16,227 nucleotides of DNA from Methyloceanibacter sp. (GCA_016649675.1 JAENXG010000027.1:1-16227); one strand, 5' to 3'. Shown: positions 6,351-14,552, counted from the first letter of the stretch. Program-made: numbers and translations. The notes: a model not told the origin generated them from the sequence alone.

Positions 6351-7328
6351 ATGCCAATACCTCTCCTCATCGGCGCAGGCGCGGGCCTGGTCTCGGCGGC
6401 ACTCTTCGCCTCTGCCGCCACGGCGACGGCCCTTGCCGGCGTGCTCTTCTATCTTGCGCCTTTGCCGCTTTGTCTCGCCGGGCTCGGCTGGGGCGGAATG
6501 GCCGCGCTGATCTCGGCGCTGACCAGCACGGTGGTGATCGCCGCAAGCCTTGGTCCCGCCACGGCCGCGATCTTCGCGCTGTCGGTGGCCGCACCGACCG
6601 CGCTCCTCACCCATCTCGCCCTCCTGTCGCGCCCGGCAGCGACGCCGCAGGGCCAGGTGGTGGGCGCACTCGAATGGTATCCGCCCGGACGCATCGTCGG
6701 TTGGGCAGCGCTGATAGCGGGCGTCCTTGCCGGCATCCTCGTGCTCATCCTCGGCTACGATCAGGAGGCCTATCGCGCGTCGATCCGCGAGCTTCTCGAG
6801 CACAGCACCCTGAAGGAGCTCGACCGCGACGGCACCCTCTTCACCGAGGAGACCATCACGACCCTCTCGGGCGTGCTTGCCCGGGCACTCCCCGCCGCCT
6901 TCGCCGTCATCTGGCTCACCATCACGCTGTTCAATCTCTGGATGGCGGGGCTCATCGTCGACGCTTCGGGGCGCGCGCTCAGGCCCTGGCCCGACCTGCA
7001 TGCGCTCGAGCTGCCGAACGCGCTCGTGCTCATTTTCGCGGGCGCGCTCCTCGCCTCGTTTCTCCCCGGCCTGCCGGGACTGCTCGCCACCGGGCTGGCC
7101 GGGGCGTTGCTCTTCGCTTACGTGCTGCAAGGGCTGGCGGTGATCCACGTCTATAGCCGGGGCGTGCCGCTCCGTGCCCTGCTGCTCGCTGCCGTCTATC
7201 TCGGAATTTTGCTGTTGGGCTGGGTTGCCATCGCCGTCGCCATTCTCGGCGTCGGCGAGCCCCTGCTTCGCTTGCGCGGGCGGGGAAGCGAGCACGGGCC
7301 GCCCCCCAGCAGCAACGGATCGGTCTGA
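6351..7328 (+). CDS. DUF2232 multi-pass membrane protein
   Basis: Inner-membrane protein of 325 residues, recognisable by composition and place as the DUF2232 protein found between rpsR and rplI in many alphaproteobacteria. Its biochemical role is not known. Hydrophobic segments lie at about 4-36, 38-68, 72-92, 114-135, 175-205, 222-262 and 274-302, giving roughly eight spans. A soluble loop at about 136-172 (DQEAYRASIRELLEH and following, rich in charge) probably faces one side of the membrane, and the C-terminal 20 residues are polar. AGGAGG at 6331-6336 is 14 bases from the ATG, rather far, but no nearer in-frame start exists. Co-transcription with ribosomal genes suggests growth-linked expression. 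DUF assignment is from memory of the family and context, not a search. Confidence 0.82.
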   Translation: MPIPLLIGAGAGLVSAALFASAATATALAGVLFYLAPLPLCLAGLGWGGMAALISALTSTVVIAASLGPATAAIFALSVAAPTALLTHLALLSRPAATPQGQVVGALEWYPPGRIVGWAALIAGVLAGILVLILGYDQEAYRASIRELLEHSTLKELDRDGTLFTEETITTLSGVLARALPAAFAVIWLTITLFNLWMAGLIVDASGRALRPWPDLHALELPNALVLIFAGALLASFLPGLPGLLATGLAGALLFAYVLQGLAVIHVYSRGVPLRALLLAAVYLGILLLGWVAIAVAILGVGEPLLRLRGRGSEHGPPPSSNGSV

Positions 7329-7348
7329 TAAGGATAGGAGTCTAGGAC

Positions 7349-7957
7349 ATGCAAATCATCCTGCTCGAGCGCATCGGGCGTCTCGGACAAATGGGCGACG
7401 TGGTCACGGTCAAGGACGGCTTCGCCCGTAACTTCCTGCTGCCGCAAGGCAAGGCGCTCCGCGCCACGGAAGCCAATCGCAAGCGCTTCGAGCGCGACCG
7501 GGCGCAGCTCGAGGCTCGGGATCTCGAGCTCAAATCGGAAGCGCAAGTGGTGCAGTCCAAGCTCGGCGGCAAGAGCTTCGTCGTGATCCGCCAGGCGGGC
7601 GACACCGGCCAGCTCTATGGCTCAGTCTCCACCCGCGACATCGCCACGGCGGTGACCGAAGGCGGCTTCTCCATAGACCGGCGGCAGGTGATGCTCGACC
7701 GGCCGATCAAGGCCCTCGGCCTGCACGAGGTGCGGATCTCGCTGCACGCCGAGGTCGAGCCCCGTATCACCGTCAATGTCGCCCGCTCCCCCGAAGAGGC
7801 GACGCGGCAGGCTCGCGGCGAGGACGTCAGCTCCAAGGCCATGAGCGAGGCCGAGGAGGAAGCCGAGGCCGCGAAGGTTGCCGCCGCGGCGCTGTTCGAG
7901 GAAGCGCCGGCCAAGGTCACCGGCGAGGAGGACGCGGAGGTCGAGGACGCCCCTTAG
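7349..7957 (+). CDS. rplI: 50S ribosomal protein L9
   Basis: Large-subunit protein at the base of the L1 stalk. The N-terminal 23S-binding domain is clear in residues 1-47, with the signature-like VVTVKDGFARNFLLPQGKAL at about 18-37. It is followed by the connecting helix (about 41-75) and the C-terminal domain with GQLYGSVSTRDIA at about 87-99. At 202 residues it is longer than the usual about 150; the excess is an acidic, alanine-rich tail after about residue 160, a frequent alphaproteobacterial feature. It begins 20 bases after the DUF2232 gene with a GGAG-type ribosome site. Confidence 0.97.
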   Translation: MQIILLERIGRLGQMGDVVTVKDGFARNFLLPQGKALRATEANRKRFERDRAQLEARDLELKSEAQVVQSKLGGKSFVVIRQAGDTGQLYGSVSTRDIATAVTEGGFSIDRRQVMLDRPIKALGLHEVRISLHAEVEPRITVNVARSPEEATRQARGEDVSSKAMSEAEEEAEAAKVAAAALFEEAPAKVTGEEDAEVEDAP

Positions 7958-8131
7958 GCTCGCTCAACGGGATAAGCCGGGTCGAGGACCGTTCTCCGCT
8001 TGGAGGCTGGTCACGCATCTGGCTTCTTCCACTGCGCGCTTGTGCGCTGCGGCTGTGTAAAGCGTTGATGAAAGAGTCCTGCGCCCCCCGGTCCCCGTCG
8101 GAAGGCCCACGAATCATTTAGGGTCCGCACA

Positions 8132-9616
8132 ATGAGCAACGCGCTAATTCTCCCACGCCCCGCCCCCCAGACCCCTGTCTTCCGCGATGCGCCGCATAAT
8201 GTCGAGGCGGAACAGGCACTTCTCGGCGCGATCCTGGTCAACAACGAGGCCGTCGATCGGGTCTCGAATTTCCTGCAGTCGGGGCACTTTAGCGACCCAT
8301 TGCACGGCAGAATTTACGAGAATGCATCGAAGCTTATTCGTGGCGGCAAACGCGCAACACCAATCACTCTTAAGACGTACTTTGAGAATGAGGTGCCGGT
8401 GGGCGATTTAACGGTACCTCAGTACCTCGGTCGCCTCGCAGCCAACGCCACGACCATCATCAATGCCGAGGATTACGGCCGCACCATCTACGACCTCGCC
8501 ATCCGCCGCCAGCTGATCGAGATCGGCGAGGCAATGGTCAACATCGCTTACGATTCGCCCATCGATGCGCCGCCGGCAGTCCAGATCGAGGACGCCGAGC
8601 AGCAGCTCTACGAGCTTGCCGAGACCGGCAAATACGGCTCGGGCTTCGAGCCTTTCTCCGCCGCCCTCACGGATGCCATCGACATGGCGGCCAACGCCTA
8701 TCACCGCGACGGTGGACTTTCGGGACTTGCCACAGGATTTGCTGATCTCGATGCGAAAATGGGCGGTCTTCAGCGGTCAGATCTCATCATCATCGCCGGG
8801 CGTCCATCGATGGGCAAAACGGCGCTCGCCACCAACATCGCCTATCACGTGGCGAAGGCCCACAGGCCCGATGCCGACGGGGAGGCCGCACTCGACGGCG
8901 CCGTGGTGGGTTTCTTCTCCTTGGAGATGTCTGCCGAGCAACTCGCCACCCGCATCATCTCCGAGCAGGCCTATATCCCCTCTGAGCGCATCCGCCGCGG
9001 CAAAATCGATTCCGACCAGTTCGACCGCATCGTCGAGGTCTCCCAGGAGCTGCAGCACCTCCCCCTCTATATCGACCAGACCGGCGGCATCACCGTCGCC
9101 CAGCTTGCTGCAAGAGCAAGGCGACTGAAGCGTCAGAGGGATATCGGCTTCATCGTCGTCGACTATCTCCAGCTCCTGTCGGGCTCCTCCAAACGCGCCG
9201 CCGAGGGCCGCGTGCAGGAGGTCTCAGAGATCACCACCGGGCTGAAGGCCCTGGCCAAGGAGCTGCACGTCCCCATACTTGCCCTCTCCCAGCTCTCCCG
9301 CCAGGTCGAGAACCGCGAGGACAAACGCCCGCAACTCGCGGATTTGCGCGAATCAGGGTCAATCGAGCAGGACGCCGATGTGGTGTTGTTCGTGTTCCGC
9401 CAGGAATATTATCTGGAGCGAAGTCAACCCCGCGAGAACACCGAAGAGCACAGGAAGTGGCAGGAAGAGATGGACGCGGTGACGGGCAAGGCGGACGTCA
9501 TCATCGGCAAGCAGCGCCACGGCCCGACCGGCACGGTGACGCTGCAATTCACGCCGGAGTTCACGAGGTTCAGCAATCTCGCGGCAGGCGAGCGCCTGCC
9601 GGAGCGGCGGGAGTGA
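8132..9616 (+). CDS. dnaB: Replicative DNA helicase DnaB
   Basis: Hexameric 5'-3' helicase that unwinds DNA at the replication fork. The 494 residues include the N-terminal primase-interacting domain (about 20-125), a linker, and the RecA-like motor: Walker A GRPSMGKT (223-230), Glu265 in FSLEMS, Walker B VVDYLQLL with Asp344, QLSRQVENR (387-395), and the arginine-finger segment KQRHGPTG with Arg462. There is no intein. The 174-base gap before it shows no convincing promoter; AGGG about 10 bases before the ATG may be the ribosome site. Bases 8281-8400, in the N-terminal domain, are distinctly poorer in G+C than the rest. The stop overlaps alr by four bases. Confidence 0.97.
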   Translation: MSNALILPRPAPQTPVFRDAPHNVEAEQALLGAILVNNEAVDRVSNFLQSGHFSDPLHGRIYENASKLIRGGKRATPITLKTYFENEVPVGDLTVPQYLGRLAANATTIINAEDYGRTIYDLAIRRQLIEIGEAMVNIAYDSPIDAPPAVQIEDAEQQLYELAETGKYGSGFEPFSAALTDAIDMAANAYHRDGGLSGLATGFADLDAKMGGLQRSDLIIIAGRPSMGKTALATNIAYHVAKAHRPDADGEAALDGAVVGFFSLEMSAEQLATRIISEQAYIPSERIRRGKIDSDQFDRIVEVSQELQHLPLYIDQTGGITVAQLAARARRLKRQRDIGFIVVDYLQLLSGSSKRAAEGRVQEVSEITTGLKALAKELHVPILALSQLSRQVENREDKRPQLADLRESGSIEQDADVVLFVFRQEYYLERSQPRENTEEHRKWQEEMDAVTGKADVIIGKQRHGPTGTVTLQFTPEFTRFSNLAAGERLPERRE

Positions 9617-10764
9617 CGGGCACCCGTCCGCTCGATGCCACGCCCGAGCACGAAGCAGCGGCCAGCGAGACCGCGATCCTCACCATCGACCTCGATGCCC
9701 TCCTCGCCAATTATCGGCGCTTGCGCAAGCTCGCCGCTCCGGCCGAATGCGCCGCCGTGGTCAAGGCCGATGCCTATGGCCTCGGGCTTGGACAGGCCGC
9801 ACCTGCGCTCGCGCGTGCCGGCTGCAAGACCTTCTTCGTGGCAACCCTTGGCGAGGCCCAGGCTTTGCGCCAGCTTCTGCCCCACGCCACGATCTACGTC
9901 TTCGCCGGGCTCATGCCGGCAACGGCCGAGTTCTTCCACCAACACGATCTCCGCCCCGTGCTGAACAGCGCCGAGGAGATCAGGGAATGGGCGGGCTTCT
10001 CGGCGAGCAAGGGCGAGACCCTCCCTTGTGCCGTGCATATCGATAGCGGCATGAACCGGCTCGGCCTGTCGGCCGAAGAAGTGGATGCGGTGGCCGGGGC
10101 ACGCGATCTCTGGTCGGTGCTCAAACTCTCTCTCGTGATGAGCCATCTCGCTTGTGCCGACGAGCCGACGCATCCGAAAAGCGAAGTGCAGCGAAAGGCG
10201 TTCGACCGTCTCCGCGCGCGCTTGCCGAAGGCGCTTGCGAGCCTTGCCAACTCCGCCGGCATCCTGCTCGGGCCTGACTATGCCTACGACCTGGTGCGGC
10301 CAGGCATTGCGCTTTACGGGGGCAAGCCTCACCGCGAAGGCACCAACCCTTTTCTGCCCGTCGTGCATCTCAAAGGCCGCATCTTGCAGGTGCGGACGGT
10401 CGCCGCCGGGGAGACGGTTGGCTACGGCGCGACACGGAGGCTTCAGCAATCCTCCCGCGTCGCCATCGTCTCGGTGGGCTATGCCGACGGGCTGTTCCGG
10501 TCGCTCTCGGCCAAAGACGATGAGGAAAGTCTCGTCGTCTATATCGGCTCGCATGCGGCGCCGATCCTCGGCCGCGTGTCCATGGATTTGATCACCATCG
10601 ACGTGACGTTCGTGCCGGAGACAGCTTCGCGGCGTGGGCAGTGGGTCGAGCTGATCGGCCCTAACGTCTCGGCCCAGGAGCTCGCCCGTCACGCCGGCAC
10701 CATCGACTACGAGGTCCTGACCAATCTCGGACGCCGCGCCCTTCGGCGCTATATCGGCGGCTAA
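9613..10764 (+). CDS. alr: Alanine racemase (PLP-dependent)
   Basis: Interconverts L- and D-alanine, supplying D-alanine for peptidoglycan. The GTG at 9613-9615 overlaps the dnaB stop as GTGA and gives 383 residues; the frame is open further upstream inside dnaB, but those residues are shadow. Landmarks are the PLP lysine Lys51 in VVKADAYGLG, HIDSGMNRLG (142-151), the PLP-phosphate region GIALYGG (231-237), the catalytic tyrosine Tyr271 in VGYGATR, GYADG (289-293) and SMD (323-325). The first 20 residues before TAILTIDLDAL are a polar extension, so translation could begin slightly differently, but no ATG is available nearby. Coupling to dnaB is common in this bacterial group. Confidence 0.94.
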   Translation: MTGTRPLDATPEHEAAASETAILTIDLDALLANYRRLRKLAAPAECAAVVKADAYGLGLGQAAPALARAGCKTFFVATLGEAQALRQLLPHATIYVFAGLMPATAEFFHQHDLRPVLNSAEEIREWAGFSASKGETLPCAVHIDSGMNRLGLSAEEVDAVAGARDLWSVLKLSLVMSHLACADEPTHPKSEVQRKAFDRLRARLPKALASLANSAGILLGPDYAYDLVRPGIALYGGKPHREGTNPFLPVVHLKGRILQVRTVAAGETVGYGATRRLQQSSRVAIVSVGYADGLFRSLSAKDDEESLVVYIGSHAAPILGRVSMDLITIDVTFVPETASRRGQWVELIGPNVSAQELARHAGTIDYEVLTNLGRRALRRYIGG

Positions 10765-10773
10765 AACCCTTCC

Positions 10774-12183
10774 ATGGCCAAAACCTCGAGAGCCTTCGTC
10801 TGCCAAGCCTGCGGCGCCGTGACGGCCCGCTGGTCGGGCAAATGTCCCTCATGCGGAGAGTGGAACAGCATCATCGAGGAGGCGGCGCCCTCAGGCTCCC
10901 CTGCCCTCGTCGCCATCAGGGGTGGGAAGGGGAGGTCTGCCTCGGGGAGGCTCGGCTCGGCGCGGCTCGCGCCTTTGGAGACTCTTGCCGCGGCGAGCAT
11001 CGATGCGCCGCGCCTTCCGACCGGCATCGCCGAGCTCGACCGCGTTCTCGGCGGCGGCCTCGTGCCGGGCTCGGCTGTCCTGGTCGGCGGCGATCCCGGC
11101 ATCGGCAAATCGACGCTTCTGCTCCAGGCTGCCGCCAAGCTTGCCGAGACCGGCGCGCGGGTCGTCTATCTCTCTGGCGAAGAGGCGCCGGCGCAGGTGC
11201 GCATGCGTGCGGTGCGGCTTGGGCTGGCGCAAGCGCCGGTCGCGCTCGGCACCGAGACCAACCTCGCCAATATCGTCGCCACGCTCGAGGCCGCCGGGCC
11301 GCCTTCTCTCGTCGTCATCGATTCGGTGCAGACGCTCTGGTCTGAAGCCGTGGAAGCCGCGCCCGGCACGATCTCGCAGCTCAGGGGCTGCGCCTCAGCT
11401 CTGATCAGCCACGCCAAGGGGAGCGGCTCAACCCTGGTCCTTGTCGGCCACGTGACCAAGGACGGCCAGATCGCAGGACCCAAGGTCATCGAGCATATGG
11501 TCGATACCGTCCTTTATTTCGAAGGCTTGAGCGGCCACCAATTCCGCGTCCTGCGCGCGGTGAAGAATCGCTTCGGACCGACCGACGAGATCGGCGTCTT
11601 CGAGATGCGGCAGGATGGGCTGAAAGAGGTCGAGAACCCCTCGGCGCTGTTCCTGAACGACCGCGACCGGGGCGCGCCCGGAACGGCGGTCTTCGCCGGC
11701 ATGGAAGGCACGCGGCCGATTCTTGTGGAGATCCAGGCGCTGGTTGCGCCCTCCCTGCTCGGCACGCCGCGACGCGCCGTGGTGGGATGGGACCCCAATC
11801 GCCTCGCCATGCTGATCGCCGTGCTCGAGGCCCGCTGCGGGGTGAGGCTTGGCAGCTACGACGTCTATCTCAACGTGGCCGGCGGCTTGCGGCTGCAGGA
11901 GCCTGCCGCCGATCTTGCCGCGGCTGCGGCGCTCGTCTCCTCCCTTGCCGGCCAGCCGGCGCCCGAGGACATGGTCTATTTCGGCGAGGTGAGCCTGACC
12001 GGCGCCGTGCGGGCGGTCGGACATATGGATCAGAGGCTTAAGGAGGCGGCCAAGCTCGGCTTCACCCGCGCTACCGTGCCCGCCACCGCGAGCGCGAGCG
12101 ACCGGGAGGCCAAGATCATGCGGCTTCTGCCGGTGTCTCAGCTGGAGGAGCTCGTAGCCTCATTCGGCGCGACGTCAGAGTAG
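10774..12183 (+). CDS. radA: DNA repair and recombination ATPase RadA
   Basis: RecA-related, Lon-like protein that drives branch migration of recombination intermediates. The 469 residues show the expected order: a four-cysteine zinc finger (Cys10, Cys13, Cys24, Cys27), Walker A GGDPGIGKST (105-114), Walker B VVIDSVQT with Asp183, the RadA-specific KNRFG at 264-268, and a C-terminal Lon-protease-like domain (SYDVYLNVAGGLRLQEPAAD) that lacks protease function in this family. It begins 9 bases after alr with no obvious Shine-Dalgarno, so it may depend on coupling from alr. A Gly/Ser/Arg-rich linker (about 40-65) separates finger and motor. Confidence 0.96.
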   Translation: MAKTSRAFVCQACGAVTARWSGKCPSCGEWNSIIEEAAPSGSPALVAIRGGKGRSASGRLGSARLAPLETLAAASIDAPRLPTGIAELDRVLGGGLVPGSAVLVGGDPGIGKSTLLLQAAAKLAETGARVVYLSGEEAPAQVRMRAVRLGLAQAPVALGTETNLANIVATLEAAGPPSLVVIDSVQTLWSEAVEAAPGTISQLRGCASALISHAKGSGSTLVLVGHVTKDGQIAGPKVIEHMVDTVLYFEGLSGHQFRVLRAVKNRFGPTDEIGVFEMRQDGLKEVENPSALFLNDRDRGAPGTAVFAGMEGTRPILVEIQALVAPSLLGTPRRAVVGWDPNRLAMLIAVLEARCGVRLGSYDVYLNVAGGLRLQEPAADLAAAAALVSSLAGQPAPEDMVYFGEVSLTGAVRAVGHMDQRLKEAAKLGFTRATVPATASASDREAKIMRLLPVSQLEELVASFGATSE

Positions 12184-12193
12184 TTCGGACCTT

Positions 12194-12286
12194 ATCCTTC
12201 GAGACGGCCGCGTCGCCGCGGCCTCCTCAGGATGACAATGTTATTCCTCATGGTGAGGAGCAGGCGAATCCTGCGTCTCGAACCAT
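12194..12286. repeat. Inverted doublet of REP-like palindromes
   Basis: Two palindromes of the same design stand in opposite orientation. The first (12194-12233) nests ATCCT/AGGAT, GAG/CTC and a perfect 7-bp GGCCGCG/CGCGGCC stem with a 4-base loop. The second (12250-12286) nests ATGGT/ACCAT, GAG/CTC and GCAGG/CCTGC with a 5-base loop. Read on its other strand, the second repeats the frame TTCGAGAC ... TCCTCA of the first. This looks like the dispersed intergenic palindromes common in Hyphomicrobiales and like the paired REP (REPIN) layout of other bacteria. It lies between radA and cvpA and may also act as a transcription end. Confidence 0.72.
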
Positions 12287-12314
12287 CTGGGCCCTGAAAC
12301 GCCTGCGACAATGC

Positions 12315-12343
12315 GCCGGGCACAGCCTGCGCCATTGCCCGGC
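12315..12343 (+). repeat. GC-rich inverted repeat upstream of cvpA
   Basis: GCCGGGC (12315-12321) and GCCCGGC (12337-12343) form a perfect 7-bp stem around a 15-base loop. The outer CAATG (12309-12313) could instead pair with CATTG (12333-12337), so two folds compete. It lies about 30 bases beyond the repeat doublet and before cvpA. Confidence 0.35.
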
Positions 12344-12399
12344 CGGGCCATTTATGCTTCATCGCCGGGAATCGTGGTAGTAGTGTGCCGCGCCGCCCG

Positions 12400-12405
12400 A
12401 AGGAG
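12400..12405 (+). promoter_or_regulatory. Ribosome binding site fixing the cvpA start
   Basis: AAGGAG stands 9 bases before the ATG at 12415. It selects this start over an in-frame GTG at 12385, which would put ten polar residues before the first membrane segment. Confidence 0.7.
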
Positions 12406-12414
12406 CCTCGTGCC

Positions 12415-12996
12415 ATGCCCATCTCCTGGCTCGATGTCATTCTCATCGTGATCATGCTCATCTCGGGCTTCCTCGCCATGGTGCGCGGATTCACGCGCGA
12501 GGTGCTGTCCATTTTCTCCTGGGCCGTGGCCGCCGTTGCCGCGCTCTATCTCGCGCCCAAATATTCGAGCCTGTTGGATCCGTACGTCCACAACGCAAAC
12601 GTTTCCCAGATCGTCTTCGCCGCCGGCGTTTTCATCATCACCCTGATCGTGGTGAGCCTGATCACCTTCCGCATCTCCGACCGGGTGCTCGACAGCCGGG
12701 TTGGCGCCCTCGACCGCACCTTGGGCTTCGTGTTCGGCTTGGCGCGAGGCTTTCTGCTCGTCGCCATCGTGTTCATCCTGTTCACGGCGCTTGCCCGCGA
12801 CCAACCAGATTGGGTGCGCAACGCGCGCTCCTACGGCATTCTCCAGCAGACCCAGGTCGCGATCGAATCGCTGCTCCCCATGAATCCGGAGCAATATCTG
12901 CCGCAAAAGAAGCCAGAAGTTGAGCAGCCCGAAGGGCAGCCGCCCGAGGTCCAGCCTGAGGCGCCCGCCGAAAGCGCGCCCGGCCAGAAGTCGTAG
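12415..12996 (+). CDS. cvpA: CvpA family inner-membrane protein
   Basis: Membrane protein of the colicin V production family, named for an Escherichia coli phenotype; its true role is probably in envelope function and is not settled. The 193 residues hold four hydrophobic spans at about 5-24, 31-48, 65-85 and 108-127. Family signatures are MVRGFTREVLSI near residue 22 and the segment DSRVGALDRTLGFVFGLARG at 93-112. After a loop, the last 35 residues are rich in Pro, Glu and Gln. The pairing with purF directly downstream is a conserved arrangement. The repeat doublet upstream suggests cvpA starts its own transcription unit, but no clear promoter was seen. Confidence 0.93.
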   Translation: MPISWLDVILIVIMLISGFLAMVRGFTREVLSIFSWAVAAVAALYLAPKYSSLLDPYVHNANVSQIVFAAGVFIITLIVVSLITFRISDRVLDSRVGALDRTLGFVFGLARGFLLVAIVFILFTALARDQPDWVRNARSYGILQQTQVAIESLLPMNPEQYLPQKKPEVEQPEGQPPEVQPEAPAESAPGQKS

Positions 12997-13036
12997 GTTA
13001 ACGCTGCGAATAGCGTGTTAGTCGCGTGCCATTGAA

Positions 13037-13052
13037 GCGCCTCTCGGGGCGC
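13037..13052 (+). terminator. Small hairpin in the cvpA-purF gap
   Basis: GCGCC (13037-13041) and GGCGC (13048-13052) form a 5-bp stem with a 6-base loop, followed by CTATTT. It could be a weak terminator after cvpA or a structure in the purF leader. The short stem and broken T-run keep this tentative. Confidence 0.25.
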
Positions 13053-13062
13053 CTATTTACTT

Positions 13063-13070
13063 GGAGGAGG
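13063..13070 (+). promoter_or_regulatory. Ribosome binding site fixing the purF GTG start
   Basis: GGAGGAGG, a strong Shine-Dalgarno, lies 9 bases before the GTG at 13080. It favours this start over an upstream in-frame GTG at 13026. Confidence 0.78.
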
Positions 13071-13079
13071 CAGAGGCCC

Positions 13080-14552
13080 GTGACCGATCCCGTTGAAGCC
13101 AAAGAGCTGACCTGGCTCGAAGAGGACAAGCTGCACGAGGAGTGCGGCGTCTTCGGCATCTTCAACCACCCCGACGCCGCGGCCCTGACCGCGCTTGGCT
13201 TGCATGCGCTCCAGCATCGGGGCCAGGAAGCGGCCGGCATCGTCAGCTTCGACGGCAGCCATTTCCATACCGAGCGCCGCGTGGGGCTCGTCGGCGACCA
13301 TTTCACCTCAAGGCCCGTGATCGAGCGCCTGAAAGGCGATGTGGCCATTGGCCATGTTCGCTATTCCACCTGCGGCGATCCCGTCTTGCGCAACGTCCAG
13401 CCTCTGTTCGTCGATCTCGATTCCGGCGGCTTTGCGCTTGCCCATAACGGCAATCTCACCAACGCGCTCACCGTGCGCGACTGGCTGATCAAGAAGGGCG
13501 CCATCTGCCAGTCCACCACCGACACCGAGGTGATCTTGCACCTCGTCGCCAGGAGCGAGAAGCGCCACTTCGTGGAGAAGTTCATCGAGGCGCTGCTGCA
13601 GGTCGAGGGCGCTTACGCCTTCGTCGGCCTCACCAACAAGAAGATGGTCGGCGCGCGCGACCCCTACGGCATCCGGCCGCTCGTGCTTGGTAAGCTCGGC
13701 GACGCCTGGGTGCTCGCCTCGGAGACCTGCGCGCTCGATATCATCGGCGCCGAGTTCGTGCGCGAGGTGGAGAACGGCGAGGTCGTGGTGATCTCCCGCG
13801 AGGGGATCGAGAGCCACCGCTTCGTGCCGAAATTTCCGGCGCGGCTGTGCATCTTCGAATACATCTATTTTGCGCGGCCCGACTCGATCGTCGGCGGCCG
13901 CTCGGTCTACGAGGTGCGGAAAGAGATGGGGCGGCAATTGGCGCGCGAGGCCCCGGCCGACGCCGACGTCATCGTTCCCATTCCCGATTCCGGCGTTCCC
14001 GCGGCCATCGGCTATTCGCAAGAGTCAGGCATCCCCTTCGAGTACGGGATCATCCGCAACCACTATGTCGGCCGTACCTTCATCGAGCCCGAGCAGCGCA
14101 TTAGGCAGCTCGGCGTCAAGCTGAAGCACAGTGCCAATGAAGGCCAGGTCAAGGGCAAGAGCATCGTGCTCATCGACGATAGCGTGGTGCGCGGCACGAC
14201 TTCGGTAAAGATCGTGCAGATGATGCGCGAGGCCGGCGCGCGCGAGGTGCATATGCGCATTTCGAGCCCGCCCATCACCCATCCCGATTTCTACGGCATC
14301 GACACGCCCGACCAGGACAAGCTGCTCGCCGCCCATCGCACGCTCGAGGAGATGCGGGTCTTTATCGGCGCCGACTCTCTCGAATTCCTGTCGGTCGACG
14401 GCATTTACCGGGCCATGGGCTATGAAGGCCGCGACCACGCCCATCCCCAATTCACCGACCATTGCTTCACCGGCGAATATCCGACCAGGCTCAGAGACCG
14501 CGAAGGCCCGCCCCAGCAGAAGCAGCTCTCCTTCCTTGCCGAGGTCGGGTAG
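13080..14552 (+). CDS. purF: Amidophosphoribosyltransferase (glutamine PRPP amidotransferase)
   Basis: Catalyses the first committed step of purine synthesis, making 5-phosphoribosylamine from PRPP and glutamine. The 490-residue protein starts at GTG 13080. A short propeptide precedes Cys22 in EECGVFG, the N-terminal nucleophile exposed by self-processing. The glutaminase domain follows (HRGQEAAGI at 46-54, RYSTCGDP at 94-101, AHNGNLTN at 121-128), then the phosphoribosyltransferase domain with the PRPP loop VLIDDSVVRGTTS (363-375). Positions that carry the [4Fe-4S] cysteines in Bacillus-type enzymes are only partly cysteine here (C257 and C462 are present; THPDFYG has Asp), so a cluster is unlikely. 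The end QLSFLAEVG is a usual PurF C-terminus, so the TAG is a genuine stop. The next gene continues in the same frame with no spacer. Confidence 0.97.
   Translation: MTDPVEAKELTWLEEDKLHEECGVFGIFNHPDAAALTALGLHALQHRGQEAAGIVSFDGSHFHTERRVGLVGDHFTSRPVIERLKGDVAIGHVRYSTCGDPVLRNVQPLFVDLDSGGFALAHNGNLTNALTVRDWLIKKGAICQSTTDTEVILHLVARSEKRHFVEKFIEALLQVEGAYAFVGLTNKKMVGARDPYGIRPLVLGKLGDAWVLASETCALDIIGAEFVREVENGEVVVISREGIESHRFVPKFPARLCIFEYIYFARPDSIVGGRSVYEVRKEMGRQLAREAPADADVIVPIPDSGVPAAIGYSQESGIPFEYGIIRNHYVGRTFIEPEQRIRQLGVKLKHSANEGQVKGKSIVLIDDSVVRGTTSVKIVQMMREAGAREVHMRISSPPITHPDFYGIDTPDQDKLLAAHRTLEEMRVFIGADSLEFLSVDGIYRAMGYEGRDHAHPQFTDHCFTGEYPTRLRDREGPPQQKQLSFLAEVG
14541..14544 (+). promoter_or_regulatory. 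Possible ribosome site for an ACG start of the SDR gene
   Basis: GAGG lies 8 bases before the ACG at 14553, inside the end of purF. The spacing is what an initiation codon there would need, but the match is short. Confidence 0.4.

Noticed and set aside
6318..7295. A long minus-strand open frame opposite the DUF2232 gene
   Set aside because: Its product is Glu/Arg/Gly-rich with no domain, while the plus-strand frame encodes regular membrane spans and has a Shine-Dalgarno.
7958..8131. The rplI-dnaB gap considered for a terminator and promoter
   Set aside because: Only 4-5 bp stems (such as GCGC/GCGC) and no paired -35/-10 hexamers could be found.
9457..9612. Upstream extension of alr into dnaB
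   Set aside because: The added residues are an off-frame reading of the dnaB end; the GTG overlapping the dnaB stop is the natural start.
9424..10806. A 460-codon minus-strand open frame opposite alr
   Set aside because: It covers alr and the end of dnaB, both with full motif sets on the plus strand, and has no recognisable features of its own.
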